A stretch of DNA of 64,000 nucleotides, taken from assembly GCA_017473015.1 (NCBI GenBank), contig JAFUNP010000022.1, forward strand, positions 1 through 64,000. Direction: 5' to 3'. Below the pieces are notes generated by a model that saw only the letters and a list, made by a program, of their open reading frames with translations, was not told where the DNA came from and ran no database searches. This document shows positions 50,368 to 60,368 of this stretch, piece after piece (position 1 is the first letter of the stretch; the number at the start of each line of letters is the position of its first letter). Position numbers and translations under genes: made by a program. The stretch is from Oscillospiraceae bacterium (lineage in GTDB: Bacteria > Bacillota > Clostridia > Oscillospirales > Ruminococcaceae).

Positions 50368-52314
50368 ATGAAAAATAAATTTTGGGGCACAGACCTGATG
50401 CTGTTTGTTCTGGTTATTGTGGCCACCGGTCTGGGGATTGTTCTGGGCTTTGCCGCACCTCAATACATGCCGCTGGTTATCAGCTGTCTGCTTGCGGTGG
50501 TGTTGATGGTGTTTATCAATGCCCACTCAGTGCGAAAAATTATCCGCGGGGTATTTTTCGGCTATGGTAAACAGAGCGCCAGACAACAGCTCAGCTTTGA
50601 AAACCTTACAGTTCCCGTTGCTATAGTAAACAAAGGCAGTATAGTGTGGTACAACTCTGCTTTCCGCAATGATATTCTGGGGGAAAGCGACTGCTATCTT
50701 ACGCCGCTGGCTAAGGTGGTGCCCGGTTTTAAAATAGAGGACGGTGCCGGCAAAAACGGTATATCCATACTTATAAACAACCGCGAATACACTGCGTTTT
50801 CATCATTGGCATCAGAGGACAACAGCTTGTGGGTGTGCTATTTTGTGGATGACACAAACCTTAAATGGGAGGCCAGGGAATACCACCTGACCCGCCCTGT
50901 GGTAATCCAGGTTATAGTGGATACCTATGATGAAGTGCTGAAAGAGCTGAAAGAAAGCAAACGCGCCCAGATAATGGCGGAGCTGGATAAGCTGATAGAG
51001 GATTCTGCCAACGATGCAAAGGGTATAGCCACAAAAGTGGGAACCAGCCGCTACCATGTAATCATAGAGGAAAGATATTTCCCTATGTTTTATGACAGCC
51101 GCTTTGAAATCCTCAACCGCGCCAGAAATATTGAAAAAGATATGGTTACGCTGTCCATCGGTGTAGGCCGCGGCGGTAATGATTTTGCCGAAAACGATAT
51201 GCTGGCACGCCAGGCGCTGGACATGGCTCTGGGCCGTGGCGGTGACCAGGCTGTAATAAAGAGCAACGAAGGCTATGAATTTTTCGGCGGTGTTCTGCCG
51301 AGCGTTGAAAAACGCAGCAAAGTCCGCAGCCGTATTGTGGCCAAAGCCCTGAAAGATGTTATTATGCAGGCTGACAATGTGCTGATTATGGGCCATTCCA
51401 ATTCCGACCTGGATGCCATCGGTTCCGGCGTAGGTGTGGCTGCCATGGTTGAAAGCCTGGGCAAACGACCTTACATTGTTGTGCGCGATGATGTTACACT
51501 GGCATATAACCTTATTGATAAGGTGAGAAATACTCAAGGGTATGAAGACCTGTTTATTACACCGGAAAAGGCACAGGCCTATGCCATGGGTGCAGGTACA
51601 CTGCTGATAGTAGTGGACACTCATACTGCAAAAATGACAGAAAGTGCTGACCTGGTAAACAAATGCAGCAAAAAGGTGGTTATCGACCATCACCGCCGTA
51701 TGGTTGGTTACATCAGTGACACTGTTGTTTCCTATCATGAGCCTTACGCATCCTCTGCATCAGAGCTGGTGTGTGAGCTTATCCCTTACATAATTCCTGC
51801 TGATTACAAACTGAAGCATGTTGTTGCAGAGGCAATGCTGGCGGGCATTATGCTGGATACACGCAATTTTGCAGAAAAAGCCGGCGTGCGTACATTTGAA
51901 GCGGCTGCATGGCTGCGCAGGCAGGGTGCTGTGTCCACTGAGGTACTGCGTATGTTCAATGTACCGAAAGAAGTTTACAAAGCCAAGAGCCACCTGGTAA
52001 ACGATGCTTTTATTTACAAAGATGTGGCTGTGTCGCTGGCTGAAAATATGACCAGGGACCTGTATGTGGCAGTGCCGCAGGCTGCAAACGACCTGTTGAC
52101 ACTGGACGGCGTGCTGGGTTCTGTAGTTGCTGTTAAATTCGATGACCAGATAAGCATTTCTGCCCGCAGTCTGGGCGAAATCAATGTTCAGGTGCTTATG
52201 GAATACCTGGGCGGCGGCGGTCATCTGACCATGGCAGGCGCCCAGCTGAGAGACTGCACTCTGGAAGAAGCAGGCGAAAAAATCAAAGAGAGCATAGACA
52301 ATTACAAAAAATAA
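50368..52314 (+). CDS. gdpP: cyclic-di-AMP phosphodiesterase GdpP (DHH/DHHA1), 648 aa
   Basis: Degrades the second messenger c-di-AMP. Two N-terminal membrane helices (about residues 9-50), a PAS-like region, a degenerate GGDEF domain (VTLSIGVGRGGNDF), then the DHH domain: MGHSNSDLDAIGSG, VVDTHTAKMTES, VIDHHRRMVG. The DHHA1 end contains YLGGGGHLTMAGAQL. All metal-binding motifs look intact. It forms the usual Firmicutes order gdpP-rplI-dnaB. Confidence 0.96.
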   Translation: MKNKFWGTDLMLFVLVIVATGLGIVLGFAAPQYMPLVISCLLAVVLMVFINAHSVRKIIRGVFFGYGKQSARQQLSFENLTVPVAIVNKGSIVWYNSAFRNDILGESDCYLTPLAKVVPGFKIEDGAGKNGISILINNREYTAFSSLASEDNSLWVCYFVDDTNLKWEAREYHLTRPVVIQVIVDTYDEVLKELKESKRAQIMAELDKLIEDSANDAKGIATKVGTSRYHVIIEERYFPMFYDSRFEILNRARNIEKDMVTLSIGVGRGGNDFAENDMLARQALDMALGRGGDQAVIKSNEGYEFFGGVLPSVEKRSKVRSRIVAKALKDVIMQADNVLIMGHSNSDLDAIGSGVGVAAMVESLGKRPYIVVRDDVTLAYNLIDKVRNTQGYEDLFITPEKAQAYAMGAGTLLIVVDTHTAKMTESADLVNKCSKKVVIDHHRRMVGYISDTVVSYHEPYASSASELVCELIPYIIPADYKLKHVVAEAMLAGIMLDTRNFAEKAGVRTFEAAAWLRRQGAVSTEVLRMFNVPKEVYKAKSHLVNDAFIYKDVAVSLAENMTRDLYVAVPQAANDLLTLDGVLGSVVAVKFDDQISISARSLGEINVQVLMEYLGGGGHLTMAGAQLRDCTLEEAGEKIKESIDNYKK

Positions 52315-52358
52315 TTGTAAAATATACAGATGATATATTTTTATAAAGGAGATATTCA

Positions 52359-52799
52359 ATGAAAGTATTACTTTTACAGGATGTTAAAGATATAGGCAAA
52401 AAGGATACTGTTGTTACAGTGTCTGACGGTTACGCAAGAAACTTTCTGTTTCCCAGAAAACTGGCTAAAGAAGCTACAGCTTCAGTTATGGCAGATGTGA
52501 AAACAAAAGAAAGTGCAAAAGCACATCACAAACGGGAAGAAGTAAAAGCAGCCAACGAGCTGAAAGCAAAACTTGATGGCAAAGAAGTGACTATAAAAGC
52601 AAAAGCCGGCAAAGAAGGCAAGCTGTTTGGTGCCGTTACCACAAGGGATGTGGCACAGGCAATCAAAGAACAGCTGAAAACAGATATTGACAAGAAAAAG
52701 CTGGTTATGAAAGATATCAAAACTTTCTCAAGAGTGGACTGTGAAATTAAAATCTATCCTGAAATCCACGCAAAAATCACAGTTAATGTGATTGAATAA
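52359..52799 (+). CDS. rplI: 50S ribosomal protein L9
   Basis: Two-domain rRNA-binding protein. The N-terminal domain [20 protein letters not shown] then [16 protein letters not shown] is diagnostic; a long basic connecting helix and the C-terminal domain ([16 protein letters not shown]) follow. Length 146 is normal. AAAGGAG site; between gdpP and dnaB as in most Firmicutes. Confidence 0.98.
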   Translation: MKVLLLQDVKDIGKKDTVVTVSDGYARNFLFPRKLAKEATASVMADVKTKESAKAHHKREEVKAANELKAKLDGKEVTIKAKAGKEGKLFGAVTTRDVAQAIKEQLKTDIDKKKLVMKDIKTFSRVDCEIKIYPEIHAKITVNVIE

Positions 52800-52818
52800 T
52801 ATTTATATCCAATAATAA

Positions 52819-52855
52819 AACTGCCGGAGGCTCTGTTTCAGACAATCCGGCAGTT
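52819..52855 (+). terminator. possible terminator after rplI
   Basis: Ten-bp stem AACTGCCGGA / TCCGGCAGTT with a 17-base loop, but only a broken T-tract (ATTAGTTT) follows, so termination may be partial. Confidence 0.5.
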
Positions 52856-52970
52856 ATTAGTTTCTCAGACTGATATTTATTATATAAATCAAATTATATT
52901 TATAGCCAAAATATTCAGGATATGTTATAATGTAAAATACTCATTAAACATGAAAGCAGAGGAATAGAAA

Positions 52971-54353
52971 ATGGACCAGCTGGAAGTAGCACTGGAGGGA
53001 ATGGGCATAAACCAGCCATTCTCCATTGAGGCTGAACAGGCTGTTCTCGGCGCCGCCATAATTGACCCGGAACTGGTTTCCGCCATTATGGAGCAGGTGA
53101 GAAGCGAATATTTTTATGTTCGCCGGAACAGACTTATATTCAACGAAATACATACTCTTTTTATGGCCAACACACCGTCAGATTTTGTTACGGTTGTTGA
53201 CGCTGTTGTCTCTGCAAAAATTTTCTCTGATGAAAACGAGGCAAAGGTGTATCTGATGCAGCTGGCAGATACAGTGCCCAGCCTGTCAAATATCCTGTAC
53301 TATGCCAAAATACTGAAAGACAAGTACATGATACGCACCCTGATGGAAACAGCCAGTGACATCATCCGTCAGACACAGGATTCTGCCGATGCTGATTTGC
53401 TGCTGGAAAGCGCAGAACAGAAGATATATGCGCTGCGTCAGGGCAAAGACACACGGAGCCTGAAGCATATTTCTGATGCAGCGGCCAAAACATTTGACCG
53501 TCTGCGCAAACTGTCTGGCAAAGACAAAGAAAAGTATCAGGGTATTCCTACCGGCTTCCGTTTTCTGGACGATAAACTGGGCAAAATGGGCCGCAGTGAC
53601 CTTGTGGTGCTGGCTGCCCGTCCAGGTATGGGTAAAACTTCATTTGCCCTGAATATTGCCACAAATGTGGCATCCCAGCAGAAAATCCCGGTGGCTATCT
53701 TCTCGCTGGAAATGTCCAACGAACAGCTTCACGAAAGAATCCTTTCCTCACAGGCCGGCATCAGCAGCCAGAGCCTGCGTACAGGCGATATCCAGCCTGC
53801 CCAGTGGGATATGATTACCAGCGCCATCGGCCAGATTGCAGACTATCCTATTTATATGGATGATACCCCTAATATTACGGTCAGCGATATGAAAGCGAAA
53901 ATCCGTCGTCTGAACCAGAACCCTGAAACAGACAATATCGGCGTGGTTATCGTAGACTATATCCAGCTGATGTCCACCGGCAAACGCAGTGACAACCGCG
54001 TGCAGGAAATCAGTGAAATCACCCGTAATCTGAAAATCATGGCTAAGGAAATGGATGTACCTATCATCGCACTGTCACAGCTGTCCCGTTCTGCTGAAAA
54101 AGGCAGCGGACGTGACGGCAGACCACAGCTGTCTGACCTGCGTGACTCCGGTTCTATCGAACAGGACGCTGATGTAGTACTGTTCCTTTACCGTGATGCT
54201 TATTACAACAAAAACGAGGATGCAGACCAGACCATGGCTGAATGTATCATCGCCAAAAACCGCCATGGTGAAAGCGGAACTATTCCTCTCAGCTGGGACG
54301 GCGCACATACCAGATTTTACGATGTGGACTTTACACACAATGATGATTACTAA
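52971..54353 (+). CDS. dnaB: replicative DNA helicase
   Basis: Hexameric helicase of the replication fork. The N-terminal domain (FSIEAEQAVLGAAIIDPEL) is followed by the RecA-like motor: Walker A AARPGMGKTSFALN (about residue 218), Walker B VVIVDYIQLM, and the H4 loop GRPQLSDLRDSGSIEQDADV with LYRD. No intein is present. The 3' end overlaps the tilS start by 14 bases. Confidence 0.97.
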   Translation: MDQLEVALEGMGINQPFSIEAEQAVLGAAIIDPELVSAIMEQVRSEYFYVRRNRLIFNEIHTLFMANTPSDFVTVVDAVVSAKIFSDENEAKVYLMQLADTVPSLSNILYYAKILKDKYMIRTLMETASDIIRQTQDSADADLLLESAEQKIYALRQGKDTRSLKHISDAAAKTFDRLRKLSGKDKEKYQGIPTGFRFLDDKLGKMGRSDLVVLAARPGMGKTSFALNIATNVASQQKIPVAIFSLEMSNEQLHERILSSQAGISSQSLRTGDIQPAQWDMITSAIGQIADYPIYMDDTPNITVSDMKAKIRRLNQNPETDNIGVVIVDYIQLMSTGKRSDNRVQEISEITRNLKIMAKEMDVPIIALSQLSRSAEKGSGRDGRPQLSDLRDSGSIEQDADVVLFLYRDAYYNKNEDADQTMAECIIAKNRHGESGTIPLSWDGAHTRFYDVDFTHNDDY

Positions 54354-55692
54354 AATTCGCAATACAATCGCACAATATAATATGATACACACAGGTGATA
54401 CGGTGGCTGTATGTCTGTCCGGAGGGGCGGACAGTATGGCCCTGTTTCACTTTTTGTGTTCTCACAGGGATTTTTACGGAATAGATGTGGTGGCATTACA
54501 TGTAAACCACGGTCTGAGAGAGGAAAGCCGTACGGAAGAAGTTTTTGTCCGTGACCGGTGCCGTCGGCTGGGAGCAGAGTGTGTGGTTACGCGCCTGGAT
54601 ATGAGCAGCCGCCAAAAACCCCAGGGCCTTTCAACTGAAACCTGGGCCAGGGAGCTGAGGTATAAATTTTTCTTTGAGCAGGCGAAAAAATATGGTGCTG
54701 TGCTGGCCACTGCACATACAGCCTCTGACCGTGCGGAAACAGTTCTGTTCAATATCACCCGCGGTACTTCACTGAAAGGAGCGGTGGGCATACCTCCGGT
54801 TCGTGATGGCATCATCCGTCCGCTGATAGACTGTACCCGTGAGGAAATAGAAAAATACTGCCGGGATAATAATATTGATTATGTGAATGACCGGACAAAC
54901 TTTCAGGATATTTATTCCCGCAACAAAATCAGGCTGAAAGCCATTCCGGTGCTGAAGGAAATAAATCCTGCTTTTGAAAAGGCAGTTGGGGAATTCGCAC
55001 GTGAAAACCGGGAAATATACACACTTTTAACCCAATTGAGTGATAATCTTTATCGCAGAAGTCTTGGACTGAATGGTCTGGATATATCAATCCTGCGTAC
55101 AGAGCACCCGGCGGTAGTAAAAAATCTTATCCGCAACCAGCTGGACAGGCTGGGCTGTCTGTCCAGAGACAATATATACTCGGTTTACAACGCGCTGGAA
55201 AAAGACAGCTACAAACAGCAGCTGTCCCGGGATGTGTTCTGCCGGGTAAAAAACGGGTGGCTGTATTTCTACGCTCCAAAGCCCGAAAAAACTGTACAGA
55301 GAATAGAAGAAACAATTGTTGACCTTGACACAATTAACCAATTTGCAGACAGTTATTTGGAATTTTCTGTCATTTCTGGAGAAGAATTTAAAAAACTGAA
55401 AGAAAATGACAAAAACTATTTAACATATTGCGTAAATTGTGATAAAATAAAGGGCATACTTAAACTGCGCACCAGAAAACAGGGGGACAGGTTTACATTA
55501 AGTCACAGAAATGTGACAAAAAGCCTGAAAAAGCTGTTTACAGAGGATAAAATCCCACCGAGTATCCGAGACAGAATGATTATCCTTACTGATGACAGCG
55601 ACAATGTTATCTGGCTGGAGGACTATGGTACAAACAAGCCTTACCTTCCTGCTGACAGCGCAGAGAGAGTATTAGTTATCAAACAGATGTAA
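54340..55692 (+). CDS. tilS: tRNA(Ile)-lysidine synthetase
   Basis: Converts the wobble C of AUA-reading tRNA(Ile) to lysidine using lysine and ATP. PP-loop CLSGGADSMALFHFL, then VALHVNHGLREESRTEE and TAHTASDRAETVLFNITRGT are typical, and a C-terminal TilS domain (about residues 370-450) is present. The start is one of two adjacent ATGs (54340/54343) inside the dnaB 3' end, placing the PP-loop about 25 residues in, as expected. There is no clear ribosome site, so translational coupling to dnaB is likely. Confidence 0.93.
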   Translation: MMITKIRNTIAQYNMIHTGDTVAVCLSGGADSMALFHFLCSHRDFYGIDVVALHVNHGLREESRTEEVFVRDRCRRLGAECVVTRLDMSSRQKPQGLSTETWARELRYKFFFEQAKKYGAVLATAHTASDRAETVLFNITRGTSLKGAVGIPPVRDGIIRPLIDCTREEIEKYCRDNNIDYVNDRTNFQDIYSRNKIRLKAIPVLKEINPAFEKAVGEFARENREIYTLLTQLSDNLYRRSLGLNGLDISILRTEHPAVVKNLIRNQLDRLGCLSRDNIYSVYNALEKDSYKQQLSRDVFCRVKNGWLYFYAPKPEKTVQRIEETIVDLDTINQFADSYLEFSVISGEEFKKLKENDKNYLTYCVNCDKIKGILKLRTRKQGDRFTLSHRNVTKSLKKLFTEDKIPPSIRDRMIILTDDSDNVIWLEDYGTNKPYLPADSAERVLVIKQM

Positions 55693-55711
55693 AAAGTATT
55701 TGGAGGTTATT

Positions 55712-56251
55712 ATGGTAAACGATATCAGAGACATTCTTATCACAGAGGAAGAACTGAAGGAAATCATTGCAAAACTGGGCAGACAGGTAACAGAAGATTA
55801 CAAAGACAAAAACCTGTTCCTTATCACTGTTCTCAAGGGTGCTGTTCTTTTCCTGGGTGACCTGATGAGAGAAATCAAATGTCCATGTGAAATTGACTTT
55901 ATGGTTACTTCATCCTACGGTTCCGGCACAGTTTCTTCCGGTAACGTTAAAATTGTAAAAGATATTGATGTTCCTCTGGACGATAAAGATGTACTTATCG
56001 TTGAAGATATTCTGGATACAGGTCTTACTCTCAACTTCCTGATGGACCTGCTGAAAAACCGCAACCCAAGAAGCATTGAAATCTGTGCACTGCTGGATAA
56101 ACCAAGCCGCCGTGCGGCAGACATCAAAGCTAAATACACAGGTATCGAAATTCCTGATGAATTCGTTGTGGGTTATGGTCTGGACTACGATGAAAAATAT
56201 CGTAACCTGCCGTTTATCGGCGTTCTGAAACCTGAGGTTTACGAAAGATAA
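55712..56251 (+). CDS. hpt: hypoxanthine phosphoribosyltransferase
   Basis: Purine salvage enzyme (179 residues) making IMP/GMP. LITVLKGAVLFLGDLMREI, the flexible-loop region MVTSSYGSGTVSSG and the PRPP motif VLIVEDILDTGLTLNFL are present. The start at 55712 follows TGGAGG; an in-frame ATG four codons earlier overlaps that site. The order tilS-hpt-ftsH is conserved across Firmicutes. Confidence 0.96.
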   Translation: MVNDIRDILITEEELKEIIAKLGRQVTEDYKDKNLFLITVLKGAVLFLGDLMREIKCPCEIDFMVTSSYGSGTVSSGNVKIVKDIDVPLDDKDVLIVEDILDTGLTLNFLMDLLKNRNPRSIEICALLDKPSRRAADIKAKYTGIEIPDEFVVGYGLDYDEKYRNLPFIGVLKPEVYER

Positions 56252-56281
56252 TCCTCAAATTTATAAAAAGGAGAACCAATT

Positions 56282-58195
56282 TTGGTCAAACAAAGAAACA
56301 GAAGAGGAGCGTCACTGCTCAGCATCTTTTTACTGCTGGTGCTTATGGCGGTTATGCTCAACAGACCCACAAATTACACTGATATGAAAACCAGTGAAGT
56401 TATCGGCCTGTTCCAGGATTACAAGGTGGAATCCTACACCCTTTACCTGGGCAACGGAAATGTGGAAATCAAAACCAGGGACAGTGAGGATGCAATTATC
56501 TATAAAGTGCCTGATGTAAGTTACTTTATACAGAAAATTGACCCTTATGTGGAAGCATACAATAACGCTCACCCTGGCAATCCTATAGTTTATGACTGGA
56601 TTACCCCGGTTACATGGCCGTCCTGGGTCGGTGCCATACCTTATGGTGTAACTATAATAATGATGATAGGTCTGCTTTACATGCTGTACAGCTCTCAGGG
56701 AGCCAAAGGCGGCATGTCTGTAGGCAGAGCAAAAACCAAAGATGTAACAGACCTGAAAGTACGCAAAACATTTGCGGATGTGGCCGGTGCTGATGAAGAA
56801 AAAGAAGAACTGGTGGAAATCGTGGAATTTCTGAAAAACCCAGGCAAATTCAATGCTCTGGGTGCAAGAATTCCAAAAGGTGTTCTGCTGGTAGGCCCTC
56901 CTGGTACAGGTAAAACTCTGCTGGCAAAAGCCACAGCAGGTGAGGCTGGCGTACCTTTCTTCTCTATCTCCGGTTCAGACTTTATCGAACTGTATGTTGG
57001 TGTAGGTGCTTCCCGTGTGCGTGACCTGTTTGAAAAAGCAAAGAAAAGCGCACCGGCTATTATATTCATTGACGAAATCGACGCTGTAGGCCGCCAGAGA
57101 GGTGCAGGCCTGGGCGGCGGTCAGGACGAAAGGGAACAGACCCTCAACCAGCTTCTGGTTGAAATGGACGGTTTCGGCGCCAACGAAGGCGTTATCGTTA
57201 TGGCTGCTACCAACCGTGCCGATATTCTGGACAAAGCTCTGCTGCGTGCAGGCCGTTTTGACAGACAGATTTATGTAGGTGTGCCTGACATCAAAGGCCG
57301 TGAAGAGGTGCTGGCTGTTCATTTTAAAGGCAAGCCTATCGCACCGGACATCAATCTGAAAACCATCGCCAAGCAGACTCCGGGCTTTACAGGTGCTGAC
57401 CTGGAAAACCTGGTTAATGAAGCTGCGCTTATGGCAGCTAAAAAAGGCAAGAAAGCCATCACACAGGCTGAAATTGAAGCTGCTACCATCAAGGTAATTG
57501 CAGGTCCTGAAAAGCGTTCCCGCGTTGTTACACCTGCTGAAAAGAAATTGGTTTCTTACCACGAAGCAGGTCATGCACTGGCACATTACTTCTGTGCTAC
57601 TGCAAACCCTGTGCAGGAAATATCCATTATGCCACGAGGTATGGCAGGCGGTTACACACTTTCACTGCCTGAAAATGATTCCAACTATCGCACAAAAATA
57701 CAGATGAGCGAAGAAATCGTTACGCTGCTGGGTGGCCGCTGTGCAGAACAACTGATTCTGGACGATATTTCCACAGGTGCTTCCAACGACCTGGAAAGAG
57801 TTACAGCTATTGCCAAAGCTATGGTTACACGCTATGGCTTCTCTGAAAAACTGGGCAATGTTGTTTATGGAGGCGCACCGGAACAGACCTTCCTGGGCCG
57901 TGACTACACCCAGGGCAGGGGTTATTCCGAAGCTGTGGCCAACGATATCGATATCGAAATCCGCCGCATAGTGGATGAAGGTTATCAGAAATGTATGGAT
58001 ATTCTCCGTACAAATGAAGACAAACTCCATCTGGTGGCACAGGAACTGATGGAAAAAGAAAAGATTTCCGGAGACAGATTCAAAGAACTTATGTCACCTG
58101 ATTACGGCAAGGAAATTCCACAGGAAACTGTGACAGAAGAAATCCAGCCGGAACAGACACCGGAAACACAGCCTGAACAGGCAGAAGAAATTTAA
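56282..58195 (+). CDS. ftsH: ATP-dependent zinc metalloprotease FtsH
   Basis: Membrane-bound AAA+ protease. Two membrane helices (about 13-27 and 113-138), Walker [14 protein letters not shown], Walker [13 protein letters not shown], second region of homology [20 protein letters not shown], and the zinc site [10 protein letters not shown] with the downstream Asp in [13 protein letters not shown]. The TTG start is set by AAAAGGAG 9 bases upstream. The C-terminus is a low-complexity Glu/Gln/Pro tail. Last gene of the dnaB-tilS-hpt-ftsH block. Confidence 0.96.
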   Translation: MVKQRNRRGASLLSIFLLLVLMAVMLNRPTNYTDMKTSEVIGLFQDYKVESYTLYLGNGNVEIKTRDSEDAIIYKVPDVSYFIQKIDPYVEAYNNAHPGNPIVYDWITPVTWPSWVGAIPYGVTIIMMIGLLYMLYSSQGAKGGMSVGRAKTKDVTDLKVRKTFADVAGADEEKEELVEIVEFLKNPGKFNALGARIPKGVLLVGPPGTGKTLLAKATAGEAGVPFFSISGSDFIELYVGVGASRVRDLFEKAKKSAPAIIFIDEIDAVGRQRGAGLGGGQDEREQTLNQLLVEMDGFGANEGVIVMAATNRADILDKALLRAGRFDRQIYVGVPDIKGREEVLAVHFKGKPIAPDINLKTIAKQTPGFTGADLENLVNEAALMAAKKGKKAITQAEIEAATIKVIAGPEKRSRVVTPAEKKLVSYHEAGHALAHYFCATANPVQEISIMPRGMAGGYTLSLPENDSNYRTKIQMSEEIVTLLGGRCAEQLILDDISTGASNDLERVTAIAKAMVTRYGFSEKLGNVVYGGAPEQTFLGRDYTQGRGYSEAVANDIDIEIRRIVDEGYQKCMDILRTNEDKLHLVAQELMEKEKISGDRFKELMSPDYGKEIPQETVTEEIQPEQTPETQPEQAEEI

Positions 58196-58204
58196 TTATC
58201 ACAG

Positions 58205-58234
58205 CAGAGCAGGGCACACACCCTGCTCTGTTTA
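58205..58234 (+). terminator. terminator of ftsH
   Basis: Ten-bp stem CAGAGCAGGG / CCCTGCTCTG with CACACA loop, then TTTAT. Confidence 0.85.
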
Positions 58235-58358
58235 TCTGTCGAAAGTTTTGATTTTATAAACTTGACAGAAACCGCTTTTTTATAATAAGATAATTATTCA
58301 AGGGTAAAATCCCTGTTATTGCAAAAACACTTTTTATATAAATTTATGGAGATTATCA

Positions 58359-60353
58359 ATGGCAAAGAAAACCCGTTCATACGACAACGAAAGTATCAGC
58401 AGTCTGAAAGGTGCTGACAGAGTAAGAAAACGCCCTGCGGTTATTTTCGGCTCTGACGGTATCGAAGGCTGCCAGCACTCTATCTTTGAAATTCTGACCA
58501 ACTCTATTGACGAAGCCCGTGAAGGCTATGGTAAAAAAATAACCCTCACCCGCTTTGCCGACGGCAGCATAGAGGTAGAGGATGAGGCACGTGGTATCCC
58601 TGTGGACTTCAACAACCGCGAAAACCGTTACAACTGGGAACTGGTTTTCTGTGAAATGTATGCTGGCGGTAAATATAATAACAATGACGGTGACAATTAC
58701 CAGTATTCCCTGGGGCTTAACGGCCTGGGCCTGTGTGCTACACAGTATGCCAGTGAATACATGACTGCCGATATTGTCCGTGACGGTTTTGAATATCATC
58801 TGGATTTCAGCCACGGCGAAAATGTGGGCGGCCTGAAAAAGACACCTACCAACAAAAAGAAAACCGGTTCACGCATCAGATGGAAACCTGACACCCAGGT
58901 TTTCAGTGACATAAATGTACCGGTGGAATATTTCACCGATGTTATCAAAAAACAGGCTGTTGTAAACCCTGGCATCACTTTTGTATTCAAAAATGAAGTG
59001 GGCAAAGGCTTTGAAACACAGGAATACTACTACGAAAACGGCATCGAGGACTATGCAGCGGAGCTGGCCGGTGGCGAAAACCGTGAAACTCTGGGGAAAA
59101 TAGTGTTCAACACAGCTGAAACAAAGGGCCGTGACCGTGAAGATATGCCTGAATACAAAGTGAAGATGAATGTGGCCTACACCTTTTCCAACAAGGTGAA
59201 CAAAATCGAGTATTACCACAACTCATCCTTCCTGGAACACGGCGGCAGCCCGGACAAGGCTCTGCGCTCTGCTTTTGTCAGCCAGTTTGATGCTTTCCTC
59301 AAACAGAAAGGTCTGTACAAGAAAAACGAAACAAAAATCAAATTTGATGACATCCAGGACTGTCTGGTGTTTGTTTCCAGCTGCTTCTCCACACTGACCA
59401 GCTATGAAAACCAGACAAAGAAGGCCATCACAAATAAATTCATCACTCAGGCCATGACTGATTTCCTCAAACGCTCTCTGGAGGTTTATTTTATCGAAAA
59501 CCCGGAAGAAGCCCGGAGAATAGCCGCCCAGGTACTGGTGAACAAACAGTCCCGTGAACAGGCGGACAAAACCCGTCAGGGCCTGAAAAAAACTCTCACA
59601 GAGAAAATAGATATTGCAAACCGCGTGCGGAAATTTGTTGACTGCCGCAGCAAGGATGTAAACGAAAGAGAACTGTATATCGTGGAAGGTGACTCCGCTC
59701 TGGGCGCCTGTAAAACCAGCCGTGACGCACAGTTCCAGGCTCTTATGCCGGTAAGGGGTAAAATTCTCAACTGTCTGAAAAGCGACTATGAAAGAATTTT
59801 CAAAAGTGAAATCATCACTGACCTTATCAAGGTACTGGGCTGCGGTGTGGAAAGTCCTGCCAAGTATAAAAACAACGGCATTGCCACTTTCAATATCGAC
59901 AATCTGCGTTACAACAAAGTTATTATCTGTACCGACGCCGACGTGGACGGCTTCCAGATTCGCACCCTTATCCTCACCATGATTTACCGCCTGACACCGG
60001 CGCTGATTGATGAGGGGTATGTATATATCGCAGAGTCACCACTGTATGAAATCAATACAAAAAACAAAACCTATTTCGCCTATACAGAAGCTGAAAAAGC
60101 TGATGTTATGCGTCGTATAGAAGGCGAAAAATTTACAATCCAGCGTTCAAAAGGTCTGGGTGAAAACGAAGCGGAAATGATGTGGCTTACCACAATGAAC
60201 CCACAGACACGCCGCCTTATCAAAGTGTGTGCCGCTGATGTGGAAAGAACGCGGGAAGTGTTTGAACTGTTGCTGGGGGACAACCTGGCCGGCAGAAAAC
60301 AGCACATAGCTGACTATGGTGCAGATTATCTGGACCAGCTGGATTTATCATAA
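58359..60353 (+). CDS. parE: type IIA topoisomerase B subunit (ParE/GyrB-like, divergent), 664 aa
   Basis: ATPase subunit of a topoisomerase IV/gyrase-like enzyme. GHKL motifs: EILTNSIDEA (Asn), VEDEARGIPVD in place of the usual DNGRGIP, and GLNGLGLCATQYAS in place of GxHGVGxxxVNALS. The TOPRIM segment is VEGDSALGACKTSRD, with the usual AGG changed to ALG, then MPVRGKILNC and the metal acids ICTDADVDGFQIRTL. The fold is complete, but several near-invariant residues differ from mainstream GyrB/ParE. It is probably the divergent second pair found in some Clostridia. The A subunit gene follows 15 bases later. Confidence 0.8.
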   Translation: MAKKTRSYDNESISSLKGADRVRKRPAVIFGSDGIEGCQHSIFEILTNSIDEAREGYGKKITLTRFADGSIEVEDEARGIPVDFNNRENRYNWELVFCEMYAGGKYNNNDGDNYQYSLGLNGLGLCATQYASEYMTADIVRDGFEYHLDFSHGENVGGLKKTPTNKKKTGSRIRWKPDTQVFSDINVPVEYFTDVIKKQAVVNPGITFVFKNEVGKGFETQEYYYENGIEDYAAELAGGENRETLGKIVFNTAETKGRDREDMPEYKVKMNVAYTFSNKVNKIEYYHNSSFLEHGGSPDKALRSAFVSQFDAFLKQKGLYKKNETKIKFDDIQDCLVFVSSCFSTLTSYENQTKKAITNKFITQAMTDFLKRSLEVYFIENPEEARRIAAQVLVNKQSREQADKTRQGLKKTLTEKIDIANRVRKFVDCRSKDVNERELYIVEGDSALGACKTSRDAQFQALMPVRGKILNCLKSDYERIFKSEIITDLIKVLGCGVESPAKYKNNGIATFNIDNLRYNKVIICTDADVDGFQIRTLILTMIYRLTPALIDEGYVYIAESPLYEINTKNKTYFAYTEAEKADVMRRIEGEKFTIQRSKGLGENEAEMMWLTTMNPQTRRLIKVCAADVERTREVFELLLGDNLAGRKQHIADYGADYLDQLDLS

Positions 60354-60368
60354 GAAAAGGAGAAACAA

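Noticed and set aside
52971-54353. Intein in dnaB
   Set aside because: The 460-residue length and uninterrupted motifs show none.
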